From Acetobacteraceae bacterium (GTDB lineage: Bacteria; Pseudomonadota; Alphaproteobacteria; Acetobacterales; Acetobacteraceae): DNA of 64,000 bases. The stretch is taken from contig CANJLW010000008.1 of assembly GCA_947475245.1 (NCBI GenBank), positions 93,033 to 157,032 on the forward strand, read 5' to 3'. Positions 8,618 through 17,121 of this stretch are shown one piece after another. Numbering within the stretch: the first letter of the stretch is position 1; every line of letters begins with the position of its first letter. The notes under the pieces are model-generated. The model saw nothing but the letters and a program-made list of their open reading frames with translations. It had not been told where the DNA came from and ran no database searches. A program made the position numbers and the translations under genes.

Positions 8618-9721
8618 ATGACGGCTACGGCTTCGATGGAACGGACAGCGCCGCGAGTGGTATCGTTGACATCGAAAGCGGTGCCGCCGCCTCGGACTCA
8701 CTACCCGGACAATACGACCGCCGAGGTTGCCTGGGCGATGTCGTCCATTCGCGCAATGGTCAAACAACTTCCATACGAAACAGTATCAGGAACGACAACT
8801 CTGGGTTGGAGCACGACCATTCCGGGATGGCCGCACGGTTCGCCACCGGACGATCCCGACATTCTCGACAGGATCGACCGATTTCTGGGGGGTCACGGGG
8901 TTTTCGCGGAAAATCCGCACGCGGCAAAAACAGTCGCGAAACTGGGGCCGGCCGAGATCGCGCGTTATTGGTTCCCGCGCGTCGAGCAAAAGAAAAGCGA
9001 CATTCTCGTCATCTATAATCTGGTCTGGTGGCTGTACGACGATTCCGTTGAAACCTGTTCGGACGCGGAGCAGGCGCGCGCCATCGCCGCGACGGTCGGC
9101 GATCTGACCGATCCCGCCGACGAACCCCGATCCGTGCTGCGCGCTTTCAACGCACTGGGACAGGCGTTCGGCACCATGCCGGCGTCGTGGAAAGACCTGC
9201 TGCATCTTGCCCAATCCGACTGGTTCGCCTCCCACGGTCGCGAACTGGATCTGATCCGACGGATGGAAGAAACCGGGCGCCATCCGGACTGCGAGACGTT
9301 TCTGACCTGGCGTTACGTCAATATCGCCGCCTTCGCCCTGGCCGTCCTGACGGATTACGCGATGTCCGCGCCGCTCGACGAGCAACGTTGGGGCACGCAC
9401 ATCGACAGTATTCGCACGCAGTTCAACTGGATGTGCATCCTCCAAAACGACATGACCTCCATGAACTGCGGCAAGGACGGCGCTCGGCTGAACATGGCCA
9501 AGGCCCTGTGCGCGGAATTCGACATCGACCTCGCATCCGCTTTCCACATCATGACCCGCCTGCACGAACAATGCGTCGGCAAGTTATCGGCGGCCTGCAC
9601 CCAATTCGCGCACGACGCCGATTACGATCCGCTGGTCATGGAATGGATCGCGCTGAACGTGGATCTGGCCCGCGGACTGGCGATTTTCCATGCCACGGCG
9701 CTGCGCTACGGCGATCACTGA
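8618..9721 (+). CDS. Class I terpene synthase-like protein with altered NSE motif
   Basis: A 367-residue protein with the landmarks of bacterial class I terpene cyclases, which ionise isoprenyl diphosphates with three Mg ions. The aspartate-rich motif is DDSVE at 141-145 (in WWLYDDSVE). A candidate pyrophosphate-sensor arginine is R232, 45 residues before the second metal motif. That motif reads NDMTSMNCGKD from N277: N and S281 fit the NSE triad, but position 285, normally Glu, is Gly. The C-terminal RY pair is present as R363-Y364. ATG 8618 is preferred to TTG 8612 because of the GAGG site. No prenyltransferase, P450 or other terpene gene lies nearby. Product unknown; reduced or altered metal binding is possible. 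Confidence 0.72.
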   Translation: MTATASMERTAPRVVSLTSKAVPPPRTHYPDNTTAEVAWAMSSIRAMVKQLPYETVSGTTTLGWSTTIPGWPHGSPPDDPDILDRIDRFLGGHGVFAENPHAAKTVAKLGPAEIARYWFPRVEQKKSDILVIYNLVWWLYDDSVETCSDAEQARAIAATVGDLTDPADEPRSVLRAFNALGQAFGTMPASWKDLLHLAQSDWFASHGRELDLIRRMEETGRHPDCETFLTWRYVNIAAFALAVLTDYAMSAPLDEQRWGTHIDSIRTQFNWMCILQNDMTSMNCGKDGARLNMAKALCAEFDIDLASAFHIMTRLHEQCVGKLSAACTQFAHDADYDPLVMEWIALNVDLARGLAIFHATALRYGDH

Positions 9722-9725
9722 CGTC

Positions 9726-10505
9726 CTATCGTTTCCGGCGCGCGACGAACGCCCCCATCAGCCGCTTGGTTTCCTCCGTCCCATGCGCCGCCGCGACCGC
9801 GCGGATGCCCTGCTGCACGGAATCGGCGATCGACATGCGTTCCCAGTCGCGGATCAGTTCCTTTTGCGCGCGGATCGCATTCGGCCCGGCCGACAGGATC
9901 GCCGCCACCCATTCCTCGACCGCCGCATCCAACCCCTCGGGCGTCGCGATGCGTTCGACCAGATGGCACTCCGCCGCTTCCCTCGCGTCGATATGCCGCC
10001 CCGTGAACACCAGTTCGCGCGTCTTGCCCCAACCGATCAGTTGCGGCAGCAAACAGGCTTCCATGCCCGACGGCAGGCCGAACAGCACCTCCGGCATGCC
10101 GAACCGCGCGGTATCGACCGCGGCACGCATGTCGCAGGCCACCGCGATTTCCAACCCGGCGCCGAAGCAATAGCCGTTGATCCGCGCGATCACCGGCACC
10201 GACGCGCGTCGGATCGCCTCGCACGCGCGATGCGTCAGCGCCGGCCCTTCGGACGCCTGGGCGTCGTGATGCCCGAAACCCGACATTTCCTTAAGGTTCG
10301 CGCCGCCGATAAAGGCGCGATCCCCCGCCCCGGTCAGCACGATCGCCCGCAGCCTGGGATCGGCGGAGACGCGTTCAATCGCCTCCGCCAGTTCCCGCTT
10401 CCCCGCGTTTCCCAGCGCGTTGCGCTGTTCGGCGTTGTTCACCGTCACGCGGGCAAGCGTCCCGGCCTCCCCGCGATCGTCGATCGCGACGAGGATCAGG
10501 CTCAT
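9726..10505 (-). CDS. Enoyl-CoA hydratase/isomerase family protein (crotonase)
   Basis: A 259-residue crotonase-fold enzyme. Oxyanion-hole segments are GAGDRAFIGGANLKEM and NGYCFGAGLEIAVACDM, followed by FGMPEVLFGLPSG. One catalytic glutamate candidate (MPEV) is present. It probably acts on an acyl-CoA thioester, but the substrate is unclear. Its start overlaps the stop of the upstream HCCA-isomerase-like gene by four bases (10502-10505), so the two are translationally coupled. The gene converges on the terpene synthase with a four-base gap. Confidence 0.85.
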   Translation of the reverse strand: MSLILVAIDDRGEAGTLARVTVNNAEQRNALGNAGKRELAEAIERVSADPRLRAIVLTGAGDRAFIGGANLKEMSGFGHHDAQASEGPALTHRACEAIRRASVPVIARINGYCFGAGLEIAVACDMRAAVDTARFGMPEVLFGLPSGMEACLLPQLIGWGKTRELVFTGRHIDAREAAECHLVERIATPEGLDAAVEEWVAAILSAGPNAIRAQKELIRDWERMSIADSVQQGIRAVAAAHGTEETKRLMGAFVARRKR

Positions 10506-11113
10506 CCGCGGCGGGCCAGCACGGCGGCGCGGATCAGCGGCATGCGATCGTTGCCGAAATACATGTCGTCGCCGCCGACGAACATCGTCGGCGATCCGTA
10601 GCCGCCGCGATCGATCAGTTCCTGCGTGTTATTGCGCAGACGATCCTTCGTCGGTTGCAGGTCGATGCCCGCGAGCACTTCCTGCGGATCGACGCCGGCC
10701 TTGGCGCAGATTTCCGCCAGCACCGGGACCTGGGAAATATCCTTGTCGTCGCCCCAATAGGCGTCGAAGGCGGCCAGCGCGAAGGGCACCAGGTGATCCG
10801 TGCCTTCCAGGAAGCAGCAGGCGCGCATCACCTTGACGCTGTTCACCGGGAACACGCTGGGGCGGTACATCACCCGCAGGCCCAGGAAGCGCGCCCAGTC
10901 CAACTGGTCCTTTTTGTTTTGCGCGGCTTTCGCCGGGACCGGCTTGGTGGTGCTGTTGTGCACGCTGGGGTTGACCGCGTTGAACACGCCGCCCACCAGA
11001 TGCGGACGGAACGCGATCGTGCAGTCGATCTCCTTTTGCATCTCCAACAGGCTGTGGAACGCGAAATACGTCCAGGGGCTGGAACAGTCGAAGAAGCACT
11101 CGATTTCGGCCAT
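10502..11113 (-). CDS. 2-hydroxychromene-2-carboxylate isomerase/DsbA-like (GST kappa type)
   Basis: A 203-residue thioredoxin-fold protein of the HCCA isomerase/GST-kappa family. The N-terminus IECFFDCSSPWTYFA carries the active-site serine that replaces the DsbA cysteine, and the C-terminal GGYGSPTMFVGGDDMYFGNDR is the family hallmark. Members isomerise hydroxychromene carboxylates with glutathione or act as glutathione-dependent disulfide enzymes. It is flanked by a GST (11143) and a crotonase (9726) on the same strand, so a glutathione-linked catabolic operon is plausible. No naphthalene-type ring-cleavage genes are present. Confidence 0.83.
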   Translation of the reverse strand: MAEIECFFDCSSPWTYFAFHSLLEMQKEIDCTIAFRPHLVGGVFNAVNPSVHNSTTKPVPAKAAQNKKDQLDWARFLGLRVMYRPSVFPVNSVKVMRACCFLEGTDHLVPFALAAFDAYWGDDKDISQVPVLAEICAKAGVDPQEVLAGIDLQPTKDRLRNNTQELIDRGGYGSPTMFVGGDDMYFGNDRMPLIRAAVLARRG

Positions 11114-11142
11114 TTTGTCGTCTCCGTAAGTTTATGTCGTGA

Positions 11143-11868
11143 TTATTCCGCGGGCACCGGACGGGCGCGCTGATTGTAAAGCATCCTGGCGCGCCGTTCC
11201 TGCTCCTCCCGCGACAGGCTCGCGGGATCGTTCTGCAGGTGCGCGCCGGCCGCCATGCCGCGCTGCACGCCGGGGCGCGCGGCCAGTTCGTCGAACCAGC
11301 GCTTGAAGTAGGGGAATTCCTCGATATCCTGGCCCTGGGCTTTCCAGTTGATGGTCCAGGGATAGCAGATCATATCGGCAATGGTATAATCGTCGCCGAT
11401 CAGATACCGGTTCTTGTACAACTGGTTGTTCAGCACGCCATAGATGCGGTTCACCTCGTCGGTGAAGCGGCGCACGGCATAGGACTGATCGCCCTGATTA
11501 TCGCCCAGCCGGCGGAAATGGCCGCATTCGCCGGATTTCGGCCCCTGATTGGCCATCTGCCAGATCAGCCATTCCTGCACCGCGTGCTTGCGACGCAGGT
11601 CCTGCGGATAAAACTTCCCGACCTTTTCGGCCAGATACAGCATGATCGCGCCGGATTCGAAGATCGCGATCGGCTCGCCGCCGCCCGTCGGCAGGTGATC
11701 GACCATCACGGGCATGCGATGGTTGGGGTTCATGCGCAGGAATTCCGGCGTGAACTGATCGCCCGCGCCGATGTTGCAGGGGATCAGGTTGAACGGAATC
11801 CCCGCTTCCTCCAGCAGAATTGTCACCTTCTTGCCGTTCGGCGTTGGCCAGAAATGCAGATCGATCAT
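11143..11868 (-). CDS. Glutathione S-transferase, YfcG/Ure2-like
   Basis: A 241-residue GST with an N-terminal thioredoxin fold (MIDLHFWPTPNGKKVTILLE) and an alpha-helical C-terminal domain including NRYLIGDDYTIADMICYPW. The PTPNGKK pattern and overall length match the YfcG/nu-class group that reduces disulfides with two glutathiones. ATG at 11868 is chosen because AAGGAA lies about eight bases upstream; a longer reading from 11886 lacks such a site. It is first in the minus-strand set that continues with the HCCA-isomerase-like gene 29 bases downstream. Confidence 0.86.
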   Translation of the reverse strand: MIDLHFWPTPNGKKVTILLEEAGIPFNLIPCNIGAGDQFTPEFLRMNPNHRMPVMVDHLPTGGGEPIAIFESGAIMLYLAEKVGKFYPQDLRRKHAVQEWLIWQMANQGPKSGECGHFRRLGDNQGDQSYAVRRFTDEVNRIYGVLNNQLYKNRYLIGDDYTIADMICYPWTINWKAQGQDIEEFPYFKRWFDELAARPGVQRGMAAGAHLQNDPASLSREEQERRARMLYNQRARPVPAE

Positions 11869-11960
11869 GCTCGGTTCCTTCCCCATTCGCGTCCCGACAA
11901 CCTAGCGCTTCCGCGCGGATCAGGCCACACTGCGGCTTTATCAGGCTGGATGACCGTCAC

Positions 11961-12674
11961 GTGACCAACGCTTCCGACATCGTTCTTGTTCACAGTTCCG
12001 ACCTTCACGTCGACAGCGACCCGCACCAGGGCCCGTACGGCGATGACGGCACCACCGGTTTGCGCGTGGTGCTGGACGCCGGCAAGGCGCACAATGCCGA
12101 CTTCGTGCTGCTGCTGGGCGACGTGTTCGACAATAATCGCCAGCCCGAGGAGATCATGCAACGCTCGGTCGAACTGCTGGCCGATGCCGGTCGCCACGTC
12201 GTGATCCTGCCCGGCAACCACGACCCGCTGACCCCCGACACGGTCTGGCGGCGCGGCGGCATCAACCGCCTGCCGCATGTCCATATTCTCGGCGAAACCC
12301 ACGAAAAGGCCGTGCATTTCCCCGATTTCGACGTGGAATTCTGGGGCCATGCGCATGTCGATTACGACAACATGGTGCCGCTGCGCACGCCGAAGCAGCG
12401 TTCCGCCCGCTGGCACATCGTGCTGGCGCATGGGCATTACGAGGAAGACGGCGCCATCCCGCTGCGCCCGTCCTGGCTGATCAGCGACGCCGAGATCGCC
12501 GCCACGCAGGCGGATTATCTGGCCCTCGGCCATTGGAACCGCGCCGCCCAGGTCGGCCCCGGCACTGTGCCCGCCTGGTATTCCGGCTCCCCAGACCTCG
12601 CCAAGACCGTGAACGTCGTGCGCCTGACCGGCAACGGCACGGTGACCGTCACCCGCGAACCGATTTCCTGGTAA
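11961..12674 (+). CDS. Metallophosphoesterase (calcineurin-like)
   Basis: A 237-residue binuclear metal phosphoesterase of the SbcD/Mre11-like class. Ordered motifs: VHSSDLHVDSD, LLLGDVFDNN, LPGNHDPL, LAHGHYEE and LALGHWNRAA. The last corresponds to GHxH, but the second His is replaced by Asn here. GTG at 11961 is used; the upstream frame extension has no family similarity. The nuclease partner SbcC is not adjacent, and the capping domain is short, so the substrate is open. It converges on the methyltransferase gene with a three-base gap. Confidence 0.82.
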   Translation: MTNASDIVLVHSSDLHVDSDPHQGPYGDDGTTGLRVVLDAGKAHNADFVLLLGDVFDNNRQPEEIMQRSVELLADAGRHVVILPGNHDPLTPDTVWRRGGINRLPHVHILGETHEKAVHFPDFDVEFWGHAHVDYDNMVPLRTPKQRSARWHIVLAHGHYEEDGAIPLRPSWLISDAEIAATQADYLALGHWNRAAQVGPGTVPAWYSGSPDLAKTVNVVRLTGNGTVTVTREPISW

Positions 12675-12677
12675 GTT

Positions 12678-13319
12678 TCAGTCGGAGAAGATCAGCCGGG
12701 GCGGCGCGCCCTTTTCGTGCGCGCAATCCCAGAACAGCCAGGCGTGATGGTGCTGCCCGGCGTTGGTGTTCGGCCCCATGTCGAACCAGCGGATGCGCCG
12801 GGTCAGCACCACGACATGGCTGAGCGGGCCGGACGAAATCAACGTCGCCGCCCGCTTGCCCGCCATCCACTGAAACCGCACCAGCAGCCCCAACTGCCCA
12901 TTCGCCGCGATGGTCAGATCCAGCGCGTGCCGCACGAAGCGCAGCATCCCGAGTGAGGCGTTGCTCGCCCGCGTCATTTCGCCGCCGTCGCCATAGGGCG
13001 GGTTGGTGATCAGCGCCGAACACCCCGCGTGGAATGTCTTACAGGCGAAAATATCGACCCCGCCGATCCCGTAGCCGCGATCGACCAGGTCGGTGCCGAC
13101 GACCAGATGACCGGCGCGTTCGATCACGCGCGCCATCGCGCCGTCGCCGCAACAGGCCTCCCACACCGGACCACGCAGCGGCACATGCTTCAGCAGTGCC
13201 TCCGTCACCCAATCCGGGGTGGGATAGAAATCATGCGTCTGCCGATCGTAGCCGGAAATATGGATCGGACGATACGTCAGGTCCGGGCCGCTGCGCGTGG
13301 GATCGTTGCTGTCGCTCAT
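12678..13319 (-). CDS. Orphan N6-adenine-type DNA methyltransferase (NPPY motif)
   Basis: A 213-residue SAM-dependent methyltransferase. FYPTPDWVTEALLKH is followed by the SAM-binding motif I region WEACCGDGAMA near residue 53 and the catalytic NPPY at 106-109 (ITNPPYGDG), the arrangement of amino-methyltransferases that modify adenine in DNA. No restriction enzyme or specificity gene is adjacent. The short length and the YPTP opening are common in phage-borne or orphan methyltransferases. ATG at 13319 is chosen over an in-frame extension to 13454, whose sequence looks non-coding. It may be a tRNA or protein methyltransferase, but NPPY favours a nucleic-acid base amine. Confidence 0.72.
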   Translation of the reverse strand: MSDSNDPTRSGPDLTYRPIHISGYDRQTHDFYPTPDWVTEALLKHVPLRGPVWEACCGDGAMARVIERAGHLVVGTDLVDRGYGIGGVDIFACKTFHAGCSALITNPPYGDGGEMTRASNASLGMLRFVRHALDLTIAANGQLGLLVRFQWMAGKRAATLISSGPLSHVVVLTRRIRWFDMGPNTNAGQHHHAWLFWDCAHEKGAPPRLIFSD

Positions 13320-13425
13320 GGTGGGCGGCTGGCTCCGGTTGCCCGTCCGTCGCATCGACGTCGCGGATCGGGGTCGGACGAACTCTATCCGCCCGCCTCT
13401 CGATTCGCGAGACCGGCAGCCGAGA

Positions 13426-14532
13426 TCAGCCCGTCGCGGCGACTTCCAGGACATGATCGGCGATCGCCAACGATGCCGTCAGGCCCGGGCTTTCGATACC
13501 GAACAGATTGACCAGACCGGCCACGCCATGCGTCTGCGGCCCCTGCACCACGAAATCCTGCCCCGGCGCGCCGCGCGGCACGGTCTTCGGGCGGATCCCC
13601 GCATAGCCCGGCTGCAACCCGCCGTCCTTCAACCCCGGCCAATACGTCCGCACCGCCGCATAGAAACTGTCGGAGCGCGATGGATCGACCCGATAGTCGA
13701 TCGCGTCGATCCACTCCACGTCCGGCCCGAAGCGCGCCTGCCCGCCCAGATCGATGGTCAGATGAACGCCCAGACCGCCGGGCACCGGCACCGGATAGAT
13801 CAGCCGCGAAAACGGCGAACGGCCGCTCAGGGTGAAGTAATTGCCCTTGGCGAAGTATTCGGTCGGAATCCGTTCCGCCGGCATGCCGACGATGGAACGC
13901 GCCAACTTGGGCGCGTGCAGCCCGGCCGAGTTGATCAGCAGCCGACACCGCAGCGTCATCGGATCGTCGCCGCCGACATCGATTTCGATCTGGCGGCCGA
14001 CCACCCGCCCGCCGGTCATCGGGCTGTAGATCGCCAGCACGGCGCCGGCGTTCTCCGCGTCGCCCTGCAGCGCGACCATATAGGCGTGGCTGTCGATAAT
14101 CCCCGTGGACGGCGAAAGCAGCGCGCTGGTGCAGGCGAGGTTCGGCTCCATCTCGATGGCTTCCTCACGCGACAACACGCGCATGCCCTCGACGCCGTTC
14201 ACCTCCGCCCGCTGTTTGATCCCGGCCAGCATGGCGTCTTCCCGCTCACTGGTGGCCACGATCAGCTTGCCGCAATTGCGGTGCGGCACCCCCTTCTCGG
14301 CGCAGTACGGATACAGCTTGCGCCGCCCCTCCACGCAGAACCGCGCCATCAGACTGTTCGCGGGATAGTAGATTCCGGCGTGGATCACCTCGCTGTTGCG
14401 CGACGACGTCTCGGTGCCGATCCCTTCCGCCTGGTCCAGAATGATCACATCGCGACCGGCAAGCGCCAGCCCGCGTGCGACCGCAAGGCCAACGACCCCG
14501 GCACCCACCACCACGCAATCGACTTCTTCCAC
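13426..14532 (-). CDS. FAD-dependent oxidoreductase, L-2-hydroxyglutarate oxidase-like
   Basis: A 368-residue flavoprotein of the DAO/LhgO family. The dinucleotide-binding start is [20 protein letters not shown], followed by the family signature [15 protein letters not shown]. The C-terminal FAD contact [20 protein letters not shown] is also present. Homologues oxidise L-2-hydroxyglutarate and pass electrons to quinone at the membrane. It stands alone, divergent from the PanE-type gene at 14598 with a 65-base gap that must hold both promoters. Confidence 0.85.
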   Translation of the reverse strand: MEEVDCVVVGAGVVGLAVARGLALAGRDVIILDQAEGIGTETSSRNSEVIHAGIYYPANSLMARFCVEGRRKLYPYCAEKGVPHRNCGKLIVATSEREDAMLAGIKQRAEVNGVEGMRVLSREEAIEMEPNLACTSALLSPSTGIIDSHAYMVALQGDAENAGAVLAIYSPMTGGRVVGRQIEIDVGGDDPMTLRCRLLINSAGLHAPKLARSIVGMPAERIPTEYFAKGNYFTLSGRSPFSRLIYPVPVPGGLGVHLTIDLGGQARFGPDVEWIDAIDYRVDPSRSDSFYAAVRTYWPGLKDGGLQPGYAGIRPKTVPRGAPGQDFVVQGPQTHGVAGLVNLFGIESPGLTASLAIADHVLEVAATG

Positions 14533-14597
14533 GCTCCGCCCCCTTCTCGCACGTCCTGATCGAACGCGTTACGCTGGGGCAAAACAGGAGTCCAGAC

Positions 14598-15521
14598 ATG
14601 CGCATTGCAGTGATCGGCGCCGGCGGAGTCGGCGGCGGATTCGGAGCGGCTTTGGCCCAGGCCGGCGGCGACGTAACCTTTGTCGCGCGCGGCGCGCATC
14701 TGGCCGCGATGCGCGCCAACGGCCTGCGCATCGTCGGCGATCGCGGCGAAACCCTGATCCAGCCGGTTCAGGCGACCGACGATCCCGCCACAATCGGCCC
14801 GGTCGATTTCGTGCTGTTCTGCGTCAAGCTGTGGGATGTGGAATCCGCCGGCGAGGCGATCCGCCCGCTGATCGGCCCGGATACCGCCGTGATCCCCCTG
14901 CAGAACGGCATCGATTCCGCCGAACGCCTGCTGCCGATCCTGGGCGCCGGCGCGTTGATGAGCGGCACCGTCGGCATCAGCGCCACCATCGCCGAACCCG
15001 GCGTCATCAAACAGACCGGCACCTTCATGAGCATGGCCTTCGGCGAGCGCGCGGGCGGCCCGTCGCCGCGCGGCGAACGCCTGCTGGCGCTCTGCAAACA
15101 GGCCGGCTTCGCCACCATGCTAAGCCCGAACATCGACGTGCAGATCTGGGAGAAATTCCTTCTCCTTACCGCCGTCAGCGGCCTGACCGCCGTCACCCGC
15201 CTGCCTCTCGGCAAGCTGCGCGACGATCCCGACATCTGGCCGCTGTTCGAAAGCGTCATGCGCGAAACGGACGCCGTCGGACGCGCGAGCGGCGTGGCAC
15301 TGCCGCTCGACGCGGTGGAAAAGCGGCTGACAATGATCCGCGCCCAGGCACCGACCGTCATGGCGTCGATGGCCGTGGATCTGTTGCGCGGCAACCGGCT
15401 CGAACTCCCCTGGCTCGCCGGTAAAATCGTGCAGCTTGGCCGCCGCTTCGGCATCCCCACGCCGTCGAACGCGGCCATCTTCGCGGCGCTGAAACCCTAT
15501 GCCGACGGCGCGCCCGCCTGA
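14598..15521 (+). CDS. 2-dehydropantoate 2-reductase family protein
   Basis: A 307-residue ApbA/PanE-type NADPH-dependent reductase. The Rossmann motif MRIAVIGAGGVGGGFGAALA is followed by FCVKLWDVES with the catalytic lysine and PLQNGIDSAERL with the substrate Asn. PanE makes pantoate for CoA synthesis, but many paralogues reduce other 2-oxo acids. ATG at 14598 has CAGGAG seven bases upstream. The aldose epimerase gene overlaps its stop (TGATG at 15519-15523), so the two are coupled. Confidence 0.85.
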   Translation: MRIAVIGAGGVGGGFGAALAQAGGDVTFVARGAHLAAMRANGLRIVGDRGETLIQPVQATDDPATIGPVDFVLFCVKLWDVESAGEAIRPLIGPDTAVIPLQNGIDSAERLLPILGAGALMSGTVGISATIAEPGVIKQTGTFMSMAFGERAGGPSPRGERLLALCKQAGFATMLSPNIDVQIWEKFLLLTAVSGLTAVTRLPLGKLRDDPDIWPLFESVMRETDAVGRASGVALPLDAVEKRLTMIRAQAPTVMASMAVDLLRGNRLELPWLAGKIVQLGRRFGIPTPSNAAIFAALKPYADGAPA

Positions 15522-16378
15522 TGCTGACGCTGCGCGCGGGGGCAAATGCCGTCGTCCTGACGCCGGAGCATGGCGGCGCGATCCTCGGCTGGCGACACGG
15601 CCCCACCCCGATCCTGCGCCCCCCCGGCGCGGATGCCGCCCTGCGGGGCGATCCCGGGGCGATGGGGTGCTTCCCCCTGCTGCCTTATGCCAACCGCATC
15701 GCCGCCGGCCGCTTTACCTGGGCGGGCCGGACGCACGCGATCCGCCGCAATTTCGGCGATCATCCCCATGCCATCCACGGCGTCGGCTGGCGCGCGCGCT
15801 GGACGGTGGATCATGCCGCCCCCGATCGCGCCCGCCTTGGCCTGCGCCACGACGGCGACGCCGATTGGCCCTTCGCCTTCGATGCCACGCTCGACTACAC
15901 GCTCACCGAGGCCGCGCTGACGGTGCGGATCGGCGCGACCAACCGCCATTCCGCCCCGGCCCCCATGGGGATCGGGCTGCATCCCTACTTCCCCCGGAAG
16001 ACCGGACAATCGCTGCGCTTTGAGGCCGACGGAGTCTGGTTGAACGACCGCGATGCCCTGCCCGACCGCCACGTCGCCATCCCCGACGCCTGGAACCACG
16101 CGCAAGGCCGCGTCATCGGTTCGACGCGGCTGGATAATTGCTTCACGGGTTGGGCGGGTACGGCCGATCTCGGTTCGCTGACGATCGAAGCCGATCCCGT
16201 GTTCGCCGACCTGCCCGTGTTCGCCGACCTGCAGGTGTTCACGCCGGAGGGCGCGGACTTCTTCTGTGTCGAACCCGTCAGCCATGCCCCCGACGCGCTG
16301 AACCGGACGCACCGACCGATGCGAACGCTGCAAACCGACGAAACTCTCGCCGGCTCGGTAACTTTCCGCCTGGCTTGA
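15521..16378 (+). CDS. Aldose 1-epimerase family protein (galactose mutarotase-like)
   Basis: A 285-residue beta-sandwich sugar mutarotase homologue. Substrate-site segments are PYANRIAAGRFTWAG, the histidine in AIHGVGWRARW, the histidine in IGLHPYFPR and the glutamate in FFCVEPVSHAPDALN. These match the His/His/Glu catalytic set of GalM-like epimerases that interconvert alpha and beta anomers. The ATG overlaps the PanE-type stop codon. The specific sugar is unknown. Confidence 0.87.
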   Translation: MLTLRAGANAVVLTPEHGGAILGWRHGPTPILRPPGADAALRGDPGAMGCFPLLPYANRIAAGRFTWAGRTHAIRRNFGDHPHAIHGVGWRARWTVDHAAPDRARLGLRHDGDADWPFAFDATLDYTLTEAALTVRIGATNRHSAPAPMGIGLHPYFPRKTGQSLRFEADGVWLNDRDALPDRHVAIPDAWNHAQGRVIGSTRLDNCFTGWAGTADLGSLTIEADPVFADLPVFADLQVFTPEGADFFCVEPVSHAPDALNRTHRPMRTLQTDETLAGSVTFRLA

Positions 16379-16491
16379 TGAAATTGGGGCAATATTGTGT
16401 CTGGGCGCTTGCCGATGGCAACGCAGTGTATCCATACTGACCCGACGAACGAGTCCAGGGAGCGCCGATCGCGGCGAATAAGGCAAACGCC

Positions 16492-17115
16492 ATGTGGTCT
16501 TGGGTAAATGCTTGCGTCGATCTGGTGGTGCAATATCCAAACTGGGCCCTGGGCCTGGCGTTTCTGGCCGCGATCATCGAGGCCGTGGCCCTGTTCGGCA
16601 CCATCATCCCCGGCACCTTCATCCTGATGGCCATCGCCGGCGCGGCCGGCGCGGCCGGGCATTCCATGCTGCCCTATCTGATCCTGGCCATCATCGGCGC
16701 GGTGATCGGCGACTTCATTTCCTATTGGGTCGGCCATCGCTATCGCATGACCTTGCGCAGCGCCTGGCCCTTCGCATCGCGCCCGCATCTGCTTGAACAC
16801 GCCGATCGATTCTTCCACCGCTTCGGCTCGTTCAGCGTCGCGATCTGCCGGTTTATCCCGGTGCTGCGCTCCACCGTTCCGCTGGCCGCGGGCGTCGCGG
16901 GCATGACCCGGCGGCGCTTCGTGGTGGCCAACGTGCTGTCAGCCTTCGTCTGGGCACCCGCGCATGTCTACCCCGCCCAGTTCGCCGGGATCACCATCGA
17001 TCGGTTGCAGCACGGGGAAGCCGAGAACGCCGTCATGTGGGCCGGCGCGGCGCTGCTGTGCGGCCTTGGCATCTGGATGGCGCACAGGCAACTTATCCGC
17101 CGCACCCGCATCTGA
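16492..17115 (+). CDS. DedA/SNARE-associated (VTT domain) membrane protein
   Basis: A 207-residue polytopic inner-membrane protein of the DedA family, implicated in lipid-carrier (undecaprenyl phosphate) or phospholipid flipping and membrane homeostasis. Family segments include EAVALFGTIIPGTFILMAIA, DFISYWVGHRYR, RFFHRFGSFSVAICRFIPVL and RSTVPLAAGVAGMTRRRF, the last with the conserved re-entrant-loop arginines. ATG 16492 follows AGGCAAACGCC. It is monocistronic and converges with the AbiEii-like gene. Confidence 0.87.
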   Translation: MWSWVNACVDLVVQYPNWALGLAFLAAIIEAVALFGTIIPGTFILMAIAGAAGAAGHSMLPYLILAIIGAVIGDFISYWVGHRYRMTLRSAWPFASRPHLLEHADRFFHRFGSFSVAICRFIPVLRSTVPLAAGVAGMTRRRFVVANVLSAFVWAPAHVYPAQFAGITIDRLQHGEAENAVMWAGAALLCGLGIWMAHRQLIRRTRI

Positions 17116-17121
17116 TCGAGG

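Noticed and set aside
9726..11868. Naphthalene-type aromatic degradation operon
   Set aside because: The isomerase-like, GST and crotonase genes are present, but no ring-hydroxylating or ring-cleaving dioxygenase or aldolase of that pathway is adjacent.
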